From positions 1 to 5,282 of the forward strand of contig CAMVAB010000057.1 in the NCBI GenBank assembly GCA_947165335.1: 5,282 bases of DNA, in the 5' to 3' direction. Numbering within the stretch: the stretch's first letter is position 1; every line of letters begins with the position of its first letter. The position numbers and the translations under genes are program-made. The DNA is from an uncultured Pseudomonadota bacterium. Lineage in GTDB: Bacteria > Pseudomonadota > Alphaproteobacteria > Rs-D84. The notes below the pieces were generated by a model that was not told the origin of the DNA, searched no databases, and saw nothing but the letters and a program-made list of their open reading frames with translations. This document shows positions 1 through 5,282 of this stretch, piece by piece.

Positions 1-16
1 TAAACACGCGATTGTT

Positions 17-28
17 GATAATATTATC
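17..28. repeat. 12-base perfect palindrome
   Basis: GATAATATTATC reads the same on both strands. It is AT-rich and lies near the window edge, so its relation to any gene to the left cannot be seen. It could be a dimeric regulator site, or chance in AT-rich sequence. Confidence 0.4.
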
Positions 29-42
29 TTACAAAGACACCC

Positions 43-55
43 GTGTGTGTGTGTG
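43..55. repeat. GT dinucleotide run
   Basis: Six and a half GT units occur in a row. Runs this long are uncommon in bacterial chromosomes and are prone to slipped-strand length change. No open frame or promoter that would make it a phase-variation switch is visible in the window. Confidence 0.6.
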
Positions 56-106
56 CTGCTTTCCGCGCATTTGAACATTTTTCCCTCCATTCTCTTTTTT
101 TCCTGA

Positions 107-181
107 CCACCCCCCCGTCCGCTTCGCGTCCCTGGTTCTCCCTTTTTGGGGAATGCGGCGCATCGCGCCGAGGGGGGTTGG
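107..181. ncRNA. Candidate structured RNA or terminator complex (unassigned)
   Basis: On the + strand, CCACCCCCCC at 107-116 can pair with GGGGGGTTGG at 172-181 in nine of ten positions (one internal C-U mismatch). The bases enclosed hold three further inverted repeats: CGC-TTC-GCG (120-128), TCCC/GGGA around a T-rich loop (139-152), and CGGCGC-ATC-GCGCCG (156-170), a perfect 6-pair all-G/C stem. This gives a closing helix with up to three hairpins, foldable on either strand. On the + strand the closing helix is followed by ATTATTTT, which is weakly terminator-like. On the - strand a TATAAT box lies upstream at 205-210, so a leftward small RNA is also possible. No match to tRNA, 5S, tmRNA, RNase P or SRP RNA was recognised. 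The folding is inferred by eye and the strand is undecided. Confidence 0.25.
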
Positions 182-204
182 ATTATTTTCCTTATCTCTC
201 CCTT

Positions 205-233
205 ATTATATCACGAATCGGGGGTCCAAAAAA
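205..233 (-). promoter_or_regulatory. Possible leftward promoter into the GC-rich island
   Basis: On the - strand there is a perfect TATAAT (complement of 205-210), with a T6 tract 17 bases upstream (228-233) in the -35 position. The -35 match to TTGACA is poor, so the call rests on the -10 box and spacing. Transcription would begin near 198 and read through the structured segment at 107-181. It could equally be a chance hexamer in AT-rich sequence. Confidence 0.22.
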
Positions 234-245
234 AGAGAAAAAATT

Positions 246-974
246 TTATTGTTTATCCCAATAACACACAACCTTGGCATGTTCGATTTCTTCAGTCATA
301 ATTTTATGATGTGAAATATCAGCCTCTTTTGCAACTTCTATACGCACAGTTGGAGTGTTAGGATTTATTTCATGTTCAAAATAAATATCTATGCCACGCA
401 ATTTGTGTTGATTGCGATATTCAAAACCAACGCTTTCAGTTGCCCATACTGCATATACTGCATTGTTTATATGCTGATTGACATCGATATCATCAAAACG
501 ACATGCCATTACATGCGTTTTTGTTGGAATAAAATCAGATGCTTTGTCAAAATCACGATCCCATACACGTTCTGGCAAACCATTCCAATTTGGAAAATAA
601 TCAGATATTCTGACCGGGCGGCGCGAATTTAAATCTATCAACACCCATTGTGATATTGCGCGGATTTTTAATTTACCGTCTTTGTCCCGAATTTCAAAAT
701 CACGTTCAGATCGAACAGCACCCGTATTGGATGGCCATGTAGAATAAACCAAAACTTCGTCGCTGCGCGGCATATCAATAATATCAACGAAAATATGAGT
801 CAAAACCCATGCGATATTTTTTTCCGAACAAACATCACGACCTACACCCAATATATCTGCGTGTTTACCAGCCAAACCCTGTAATTCATTCATTAAAGTG
901 ATTGGACGCATAAATCCATATCGGTCACATTGATAAGATTTTAAATAATGTTCTTCGATCAGTTTGGTTACCAT
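246..974 (-). CDS. Acyl-ACP thioesterase (FatA/FatB-like)
   Basis: This 242-residue protein has the length and layout of a bacterial acyl-ACP thioesterase, two hotdog folds in tandem. Such enzymes hydrolyse the thioester of acyl-carrier-protein-bound fatty acids in the cytoplasm, releasing free fatty acid and ending elongation. The N-terminal half carries the YQCDRYGFMRP segment (about residues 14-24), then the helix with NELQGLAGKHADILGVG, and a strand region with WVLTHIFVDI. The second hotdog has the family signature DVNQHINN with D164, N166 and H168, matching the Asp-Asn-His residues known from plant FatB enzymes, and E180 in the following helix. The ATG at 974 is preceded by AGAGGG six bases upstream, which fixes the start. 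It lies 26 bases after valS and is probably co-transcribed with it. No signal peptide or membrane segment is seen. Chain-length preference cannot be read from the sequence. A related 4-hydroxybenzoyl-CoA-type hotdog enzyme is less likely, because those are about half this length. Confidence 0.88.
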   Translation of the reverse strand: MVTKLIEEHYLKSYQCDRYGFMRPITLMNELQGLAGKHADILGVGRDVCSEKNIAWVLTHIFVDIIDMPRSDEVLVYSTWPSNTGAVRSERDFEIRDKDGKLKIRAISQWVLIDLNSRRPVRISDYFPNWNGLPERVWDRDFDKASDFIPTKTHVMACRFDDIDVNQHINNAVYAVWATESVGFEYRNQHKLRGIDIYFEHEINPNTPTVRIEVAKEADISHHKIMTEEIEHAKVVCYWDKQ

Positions 975-980
975 ATTATT

Positions 981-986
981 CCCTCT
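981..986 (-). promoter_or_regulatory. Shine-Dalgarno site of the thioesterase gene
   Basis: AGAGGG on the - strand stands six bases before the ATG at 974. It is the strongest ribosome binding site in the window and supports independent translation of the second gene in the valS unit. Confidence 0.75.
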
Positions 987-1000
987 TCATAATATGATTA

Positions 1001-3400
1001 TTATCCGTTATTTTGTGCAACAACGAAATCTGTTTCTTTTCCTAGGATAATTTCATTTGCACGTGCAGCAGATTTAATCAGACCATGTAAAATTTCTGGT
1101 GTGTCTGACGGTATAGTCAATGATTCCAATTTTGCACCATTACCAACTTTTCTGTCAGTTCTTAATCCGCGAACATTTTTCAAAATATCCAGCGCAATTT
1201 GCATTTTATCAACATCAGTATTGTATTCTTCTTTGACCGATGGATATGCGGTCAAATGTAATGTGTCGCCACCTTCCGTATCTTTGTAAATCTTTTGCCA
1301 TAATTCTTCGGTGATAAAAGGAATAAACGGTGCATACAAACCAATTATAGCGCGCAATACTGTATATAATGTCCATTGTGCAGACAATTTTGATTCAGCG
1401 CTATATTTTTCAGGTGCCCAAAATCTGTCTTTGATAAATTCCAAATATTGATCACAGAATATATCCCAAAAGAAACTATCGATTGCAGCACGCGAATTAT
1501 AGTTATCATATTTATCCAAATTTCTGCGTGTCTCAAGAATTGTTTTGTTCAATTCCGATAGCACCCATCTATCTTCGATAAATCTGTCAGCAACTGGAAT
1601 TTCTTTTGCGGTTTTTGGATCAAAGTCAGTTAAGTTCATCAAAACATATTTTGACGCGTTCCATAATTTTGTCAGCAACTTAGAACCACGTTTAACTTCA
1701 TCATCACTGTAACGCAAACTTGTTCCAATTGGCGCAGTTGCAATCCAATAACGCAAAGCATCAACACCAAATTTGTTAACTGTATCTAATGGGTCGGTAC
1801 CATTACCCTTGGTCTTGGACATTTTTTGTCCCTTGGAATCTAAAACAAGGCCATGGAAATTAACAGTATGGAAAGGAACATCGCCCATTACATAAATTCC
1901 CATCATTATCATACGCGCAACCCAGAAAAAGATAATGTCTGCACCGGTGTATAATAAATCTGTTGGATAATATTTCTTTAATTCGGCTGTCACATCTGGC
2001 CAACCCAGTGTTGAAAATGGCCATAATCCTGATGAAAACCAAGTGTCCAAAACATCCGCGTCGCGTGTTAATGTTTTTCCGCCAGATTGTTTAACGGCTT
2101 CTTCTTCTGTTTCTGCAACATAAACATTACCGTCCGCGTCATACCATGCTGGGATATGATGTCCCCACCATAATTGGCGAGATATTGTCCACGGACGAAT
2201 TTCTTTCATCCACGCCATAAATAAATTATATCTGTGGTCTGGTAAAAACTTTATCTTGCCTTCTTCAACCGCTTTGATTGCAGGTTCTGCTAATTTCTTG
2301 GCATCAACAAACCATTGTGTAGTCAACATAGGTTCCACAGGCACACCACCACGTTCTGAATAAGGTGTTGGAATAATTTTATCTTCTATTTTTACCATTA
2401 AACCTGCTGCTTCGATATCTTCGATAACGGCTTTACGTGCTTCATATCTGTCCATTCCCCAATATTTTTCTGGAACAGGTGCTTCCGAAATCATTTTTGC
2501 AGACGGCGTTAAAATACAAACAGGTGTTAAATTATGACGCAAACCAACCTCGTAATCATCAAAGTCATGTGCTGGTGTAATCTTCACAGCCCCAGTTCCT
2601 TTTTCAGGATCGGCGTGTTCATCCGCAACAATTGGAATTTCAATATCTGTTAATGGAATTATCGCTGTTTTTCCAATCAAATGTTTTAACTTTTCATTTT
2701 CAGGGTGAACTGCGATTGCTTTATCACCAAACAAAGTTTCAGGACGCGTTGTTGCAATTTCAATAAAACCACCATCTTTTAATGGATAATTGAAATAGTA
2801 AAATTTACCATGTTCTTCACGTGTTTCAATTTCCAAATCTGAAACAGATGTTTGTTGCTTTGGACACCAATTAACAAGACGCTTTTCACGATAGATTAAA
2901 CCTTCGTTATACATTTTAACAAACAGTTGTGTAACAGCGCGGGACAAACCTTCGTCCATTGTAAATCTTTCGCGTTTCCATACAGGTGTCACACCCAAAA
3001 TATGTAATTGGTTCATAATTTGGCCACCCTTGTCCGCTTTCCAACGCCACGCATAATCTAACTTTTCATCCAAAGAAAGCCCATGTGGATTTATACCACG
3101 TTTAGATAAATCACGTTCAACCAATAATTGCGTTGCAATAGATGCATGATCGGTTCCAGGCTGCCATAAAACATCGAATCCATTCATTCTTTTATAACGG
3201 CAAACAATATCTGTTAACACGTTATCCAAAGCATGTCCCATATGTAAATTACCAGTCACATTTGGTGGTGGCATCATGACACAGAAAGATTTTTTATTTG
3301 AATTTACATCATTATCCCAAAAATGGTTTTCATCCCAAAATTTTTGGATATTTGTTTCCAATTCACGTGTGTCTATATTTTTGCCTAATTCGATGTTCAT
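1001..3400 (-). CDS. valS: Valine--tRNA ligase, short form without C-terminal arm
   Basis: This class I aminoacyl-tRNA synthetase charges tRNA-Val with valine in the cytoplasm. Counting from the ATG at 3400, the protein has 799 residues. PPPNVTG precedes the HIGH motif, here H53-M-G-H56. The editing (CP1) domain shows TTRPETLFGD from residue 217 and the GTGAVKITPAHDFDDYEVG segment that clears mischarged threonine. The SRQLWWGHHIPAWY segment returns to the catalytic core, and the second catalytic motif is KMSKT at 526-530. The anticodon-binding helical domain spans roughly 603-740. The PPPNVTG, GTDHA and KMSK contexts are bacterial type, not the archaeal-like type known from Rickettsia. Bacterial ValS usually has about 880-950 residues and ends in a coiled-coil arm that contacts tRNA; here the protein stops just after the anticodon-binding region (last residues VVAQNNG). 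An in-frame TTG at 3427 is rejected as the start because it lies upstream of the predicted transcription start, while the ATG has GAGG six bases before it. Confidence 0.96.
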   Translation of the reverse strand: MNIELGKNIDTRELETNIQKFWDENHFWDNDVNSNKKSFCVMMPPPNVTGNLHMGHALDNVLTDIVCRYKRMNGFDVLWQPGTDHASIATQLLVERDLSKRGINPHGLSLDEKLDYAWRWKADKGGQIMNQLHILGVTPVWKRERFTMDEGLSRAVTQLFVKMYNEGLIYREKRLVNWCPKQQTSVSDLEIETREEHGKFYYFNYPLKDGGFIEIATTRPETLFGDKAIAVHPENEKLKHLIGKTAIIPLTDIEIPIVADEHADPEKGTGAVKITPAHDFDDYEVGLRHNLTPVCILTPSAKMISEAPVPEKYWGMDRYEARKAVIEDIEAAGLMVKIEDKIIPTPYSERGGVPVEPMLTTQWFVDAKKLAEPAIKAVEEGKIKFLPDHRYNLFMAWMKEIRPWTISRQLWWGHHIPAWYDADGNVYVAETEEEAVKQSGGKTLTRDADVLDTWFSSGLWPFSTLGWPDVTAELKKYYPTDLLYTGADIIFFWVARMIMMGIYVMGDVPFHTVNFHGLVLDSKGQKMSKTKGNGTDPLDTVNKFGVDALRYWIATAPIGTSLRYSDDEVKRGSKLLTKLWNASKYVLMNLTDFDPKTAKEIPVADRFIEDRWVLSELNKTILETRRNLDKYDNYNSRAAIDSFFWDIFCDQYLEFIKDRFWAPEKYSAESKLSAQWTLYTVLRAIIGLYAPFIPFITEELWQKIYKDTEGGDTLHLTAYPSVKEEYNTDVDKMQIALDILKNVRGLRTDRKVGNGAKLESLTIPSDTPEILHGLIKSAARANEIILGKETDFVVAQNNG

Positions 3401-3406
3401 AATAAT

Positions 3407-3410
3407 CCTC
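3407..3410 (-). promoter_or_regulatory. Shine-Dalgarno site deciding the valS start
   Basis: GAGG on the - strand ends six bases before the ATG at 3400. The alternative TTG nine codons upstream has no comparable site. This shortens the longest open frame from 808 to 799 residues. Confidence 0.75.
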
Positions 3411-3427
3411 GTATTTTTGCCTTTCAA

Positions 3428-3455
3428 ATTTTACACAATAAAATCATAAAATCAA
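3428..3455 (-). promoter_or_regulatory. Promoter of the valS-thioesterase unit
   Basis: On the - strand, TTGATT (complement of 3450-3455) and TAAAAT (complement of 3428-3433) are separated by 16 bases. Both differ little from the sigma-70 consensus. Transcription would start near 3421, giving a leader of about 20 bases that holds the GAGG site. The leader is too short for a T-box or an attenuator, so no tRNA-responsive control of valS is visible. Confidence 0.55.
3438..3453. repeat. Tandem 8-base repeat in the valS promoter
   Basis: ATAAAATC occurs twice in direct succession on the + strand, covering the promoter spacer and touching the -35 box. A third copy lies at 3515-3522, just before the GGGGG upstream of the divergent small gene. 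The word is AT-rich, so chance is a serious alternative to a regulator site shared by the two divergent genes. Confidence 0.3.
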
Positions 3456-3532
3456 GTAAATGAGCGAAAAACGTTCCTAGTGCAAAAACGCACCCAAAAG
3501 CATATGATTTATACATAAAATCGGGGGCAAAA

Positions 3533-3895
3533 ATGAATAAAATTGTAAAAATGTTAATCAAAGAAATTATTCATAATAACATTGTTATACATACAAAAAC
3601 ACCATCGGGCGATAAATATGCAATTTTTGATAAAAATCGTAATGAAATTTTGTCTGTAATTGACGGTTGGGCAACAAACTATTACAGCATCTATGTAAAC
3701 AACAAAAATATATTGTCTGTGCGATGGGACGAAACAAATTCAAGACCATTAACGAAAGATCAAAAAGATATGATTGATATAATTAACGCAATGAAAGAAA
3801 AAATAGATCTTCAAGAAACAGCGCAATCAATGAACGGACACGAACTTGAAATTGCAAATTTTTTACAACAATCTTTATGCACAATAAAACATTAA
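3533..3895 (+). CDS. Small protein of unknown function
   Basis: The 120-residue product was not recognised. It is lysine-, isoleucine- and asparagine-rich. The first half looks like a small beta-rich fold with alternating polar and hydrophobic residues (IVIHTKTPSGDKYAIFD, then YYSIYVNNKNILSVRWD); the second half (about residues 74-115) looks helical, starting at TKDQKDMIDIINAMKEKID. There is no signal peptide, membrane segment or cysteine cluster; the single cysteine is near the end. The ATG at 3533 follows GGGGG (3523-3527) by five bases, a passable ribosome binding site. The gene is divergent from valS; a weak TATGAT box lies near 3503 but no good -35 was found. Its stop overlaps the comF stop in the bases TTAA (3892-3895). 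Codon use resembles its neighbours. A real gene is likely, given the length, site and snug fit between neighbours; no function is proposed. Confidence 0.7.
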   Translation: MNKIVKMLIKEIIHNNIVIHTKTPSGDKYAIFDKNRNEILSVIDGWATNYYSIYVNNKNILSVRWDETNSRPLTKDQKDMIDIINAMKEKIDLQETAQSMNGHELEIANFLQQSLCTIKH

Positions 3896-4614
3896 ATCGC
3901 ATGAACAACGCGACAGAAAGAAACCGCGTATACGGCGGATGCACCCGCTTTGCGCAAAACACGATTTAATTCATAAAATGTTGCACCGCTCGTCATAACA
4001 TCATCAACAAGTAAAATCTTTTTACCCGATATATTTTTATTTTTTACGACATTAAAAACGCCATGTACATTTTCCCGTCTTTGTTTAGATGTTTTGTGTC
4101 CCATGTCTTCTTTGTATTTGCGCGCCACAGAATCAACATCCAAAATCGCATTAAAATGTTTAGCAATCGGTCGTGCAAGTAATGTTGCCTGGTTATACCC
4201 ACGCTTGAACAATCTTTTGTATGCTAACGGCACAGGCATAACAACATCAATATCTAAATTTAAATCACGCAAACAATTTATCATGGCTTTCGACATTAAT
4301 ATTTGATATTTCAAAGCAGACGCATGTTTAAATGGCAACATTATATTTTTCGAAACATCATCATATACACATGCAGACCGTATAAAATCTAAATCACATT
4401 CACCCGATGCGCAATGCGGACAAAGGGGTTTATCGCCCAAATCAAGATCCGCAGGAAACGGATATCCACATTTAAAACATTTTGGATTTGAAATCCAATT
4501 AAACTTTGCCCAACATTTACCACATAAATTACCATGCGAATCGACACTTTCGCCACATATTGGACACAATGGTGGATAAATAAAATCAAGAAAAGATTTA
4601 AATAAATTTACCAC
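3892..4614 (-). CDS. comF: ComF family protein (double zinc ribbon, phosphoribosyltransferase fold)
   Basis: This 240-residue protein has the standard ComF layout. The N-terminus has FLDFIYPPLCPICG and two four-cysteine zinc sites: C17/C20 with C31/C34, and C46/C49 with C65/C68. The phosphoribosyltransferase-like domain follows, with VVMPVPLAYKRLFKRGYNQA (124-143), the QRRENVHGVF segment (178-187), and the PRPP-binding loop ILLVDDVMTSGAT (200-212). ComF proteins act in the cytoplasm in natural transformation in several bacteria, where they help incoming single-stranded DNA; the Escherichia coli relative is GntX/YhgH. No other competence gene is visible here, so a DNA-uptake role is inferred from family only. 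The start is a GTG: in this frame the nearest upstream stop is at 4633-4635 and the first ATG lies after both zinc sites. The gene overlaps the upstream OmpA-like gene by 7 bases and meets the small gene at 3533 tail to tail, sharing TTAA. Confidence 0.92.
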   Translation of the reverse strand: MVNLFKSFLDFIYPPLCPICGESVDSHGNLCGKCWAKFNWISNPKCFKCGYPFPADLDLGDKPLCPHCASGECDLDFIRSACVYDDVSKNIMLPFKHASALKYQILMSKAMINCLRDLNLDIDVVMPVPLAYKRLFKRGYNQATLLARPIAKHFNAILDVDSVARKYKEDMGHKTSKQRRENVHGVFNVVKNKNISGKKILLVDDVMTSGATFYELNRVLRKAGASAVYAVSFCRVVHAI

Positions 4615-5282
4615 GACATACTTTTGTATGTTTTACTTGATACAGCATCACCAAATTTATTGCGTTTCTGTTGTGTCAAAGATTCAAAAGCATCATTTGA
4701 AATTATACGCAAAACAAACGCATCACTATCGCGTTGTGATAACACCGGAACAATTCTTTGTTCAGCAATACCAGAATCGCGTAAAACCTGTTCAATTATA
4801 GCCAAACGGCGCGAAGCCAATTTACGTGCGTCTTTGCTTTGTGTTGCAGATTCAGGAATCGCAATCTGTACAGCGCGTTTTGGATTATTTGCAACAATCG
4901 ATGCAGTTTCACTTAACAAAGTATAATTTTCACGTGAAATACTTGAATCCCCATCAAGAAAAGATATTTTTATTTCGAGTGGGCGAACACCTGCATCCAT
5001 TTCTGAAATATCGCGTTGCGCAGAAAAACCTTCGATAGATGTTGACATATCACTTACTTCATCATAACGATTGTCCATTTGGTAAGTTGATAAATGTTTA
5101 TTTTCAGAAAGGTATGTTTTCTTGAACGCTTTCTTTAATTCATTTGGTGACATCTTTGACATTTCATTAACAGATGTCAATTTTGGTTCTGCGACTTCAC
5201 TTGTTGTTGTGCGTGCAATGTTTTGTGTTTCTGGTTTTACAACTTCACGACGAACTGATACGCCACGACTTTCGTTTACACT
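4608..5282 (-). CDS. OmpA-like domain protein, N-terminus outside the window
   Basis: The frame is open to the right edge, giving 224 residues, so the gene is partial at its 5' end. The TTG at 5180 is an internal leucine codon and not a start; the frame continues upstream through SVNESRGVSVRREVVKPET. The first hundred visible residues are polar and probably a disordered linker (rich in T, S, E, K, M). The region coded by about 4674-4979 resembles an OmpA/MotB C-terminal domain: LEIKISFLDGDSSISRENYTLLSE, then IVANNP with a strand VQIAIPES, then KLASRRLAIIEQVLRDSGIAEQRI, matching the family's xLSxxRAxxVxxxLxxxGI pattern. Typical members bind peptidoglycan in the periplasm. Here the usual GHTD segment is replaced by IPESATQ, so peptidoglycan binding is uncertain. 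The last residues (KTYKSMSW) follow a basic tail. A signal peptide or lipobox would lie beyond the edge. The gene reads into comF with a 7-base overlap. Confidence 0.6.
   Translation of the reverse strand, partial: SVNESRGVSVRREVVKPETQNIARTTTSEVAEPKLTSVNEMSKMSPNELKKAFKKTYLSENKHLSTYQMDNRYDEVSDMSTSIEGFSAQRDISEMDAGVRPLEIKISFLDGDSSISRENYTLLSETASIVANNPKRAVQIAIPESATQSKDARKLASRRLAIIEQVLRDSGIAEQRIVPVLSQRDSDAFVLRIISNDAFESLTQQKRNKFGDAVSSKTYKSMSW
4616..4631 (-). promoter_or_regulatory. Hairpin immediately before the comF start codon
   Basis: In the leftward transcript, ACATAC-AAAA-GTATGT forms a perfect 6-pair stem with a 4-base loop, ending one base before the GTG start of comF and inside the last codons of the OmpA-like gene. 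No good Shine-Dalgarno site is visible there. Ribosomes finishing the upstream gene would open the stem, so it may couple the two translations. The stem is AT-rich and weak, so this is inference. Confidence 0.35.

Larger units (their letters stand above)
1..245. other. GC-rich non-coding stretch downstream of the thioesterase gene
   Basis: No credible gene is present. A 73-codon open frame on the + strand (43-264) has a low-complexity translation (runs of F, S, L and P) and runs into the end of the thioesterase gene, so it is not called. By hand count about 115 of the first 240 bases are G or C, near 48%, clearly above the flanking genes. The stretch has strand-asymmetric pyrimidine tracts on the + strand (roughly 79-106 and 130-147), a C7 run at 110-116 and a G6 run at 172-177. 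On the leftward strand, T-rich tracts (complement of 228-234 and 236-245 region) follow the thioesterase stop almost at once, but no GC-rich stem precedes them, so they are not a standard intrinsic terminator. The raised G+C in an AT-rich genome, together with inverted repeats, is the pattern expected of structured RNA. Confidence 0.6.

Noticed and set aside
46..112. SRP (4.5S) RNA-like words on the - strand: GGTCAGG and GGAAAGCAGC; also TGGTTCTCCC on the + strand at 133-142
   Set aside because: In real SRP RNA the GGTCAGG and GGAA...GCAGC parts are almost adjacent in one hairpin. Here they are some 45 bases apart and the flanks do not pair, and the + strand word is isolated.
215..248. Intrinsic terminator for the thioesterase transcript in the T-rich tracts just after its stop
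   Set aside because: The T tracts are present on the - strand but no GC-rich stem precedes them; the only local inverted repeat is AAAATTTT.
43..264. 73-codon open frame on the + strand
   Set aside because: Its translation is low-complexity, it has no ribosome binding site, it covers polypyrimidine tracts, and it overlaps the end of the thioesterase gene.
372..632. 86-codon + strand frame inside the thioesterase gene
   Set aside because: It is antisense to a gene with clear family motifs and its translation resembles nothing known; it is a shadow frame.
1001..3400. Archaeal-like (Rickettsia-type) ValS
   Set aside because: The short length suggested it, but PPPNVTG before HMGH and GTDHA after it are bacterial-type motifs.
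3428..3532. Riboswitch or T-box upstream of valS
   Set aside because: The predicted leader is about 20 bases, too short for either; the hairpin GTGC/GCAC at 3480-3493 lies upstream of the promoter.
4608..5180. Complete gene starting at TTG 5180
   Set aside because: The frame stays open upstream to the window edge with similar polar composition, and no ribosome binding site precedes the TTG.

Overview
The window is AT-rich coding DNA in compact bacterial gene order. It carries four clear protein genes (one of them cut by the right edge), one small gene of unknown function, and an unusual 245-base non-coding left end. Shine-Dalgarno sites are bacterial. An OmpA-like envelope protein suggests a Gram-negative, and the valyl-tRNA synthetase is of bacterial type with sequence that reads as proteobacterial, perhaps alphaproteobacterial. 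The A/T-rich third codon positions would suit a host-associated lineage. The taxonomic placement is an impression, not a measurement.

Left end (1-245): no gene. This stretch is about 48% G+C by hand count, clearly richer than the coding DNA around it. It holds a 12-base palindrome, a GT dinucleotide run, polypyrimidine tracts, and a C7...G6 pair that could close a helix around three smaller hairpins (107-181). A leftward TATAAT box lies at 205-210. It may hold a structured RNA or a terminator complex, but no known RNA family was recognised.

Leftward unit 1 (3455 down to 246): a well-formed promoter (TTGATT, 16-base spacer, TAAAAT) drives valS and, 26 bases later, an acyl-ACP thioesterase gene; both have good ribosome binding sites. 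The promoter and Shine-Dalgarno positions fix the valS start at the ATG at 3400, not an in-frame TTG at 3427. The encoded ValS (799 residues) has complete catalytic, editing and anticodon-binding regions but lacks the C-terminal coiled-coil arm usual in bacterial ValS.

Rightward gene (3533-3895): a 120-residue protein of unknown function, divergent from valS. Its stop codon overlaps the stop codon of comF on the other strand in the four bases TTAA.

Leftward unit 2 (window edge down to 3892): the C-terminal part of a protein with a divergent OmpA-like domain, then comF, a double-zinc-ribbon phosphoribosyltransferase-fold protein. The two genes overlap by 7 bases. comF starts at a GTG directly after a small hairpin, which suggests translational coupling.

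The window is mostly housekeeping. The best candidates for something undescribed are the GC-rich structured island at the left end, the armless ValS paired with a thioesterase, and the orphan small gene. No mobile element, CRISPR array, tRNA or rRNA was seen.
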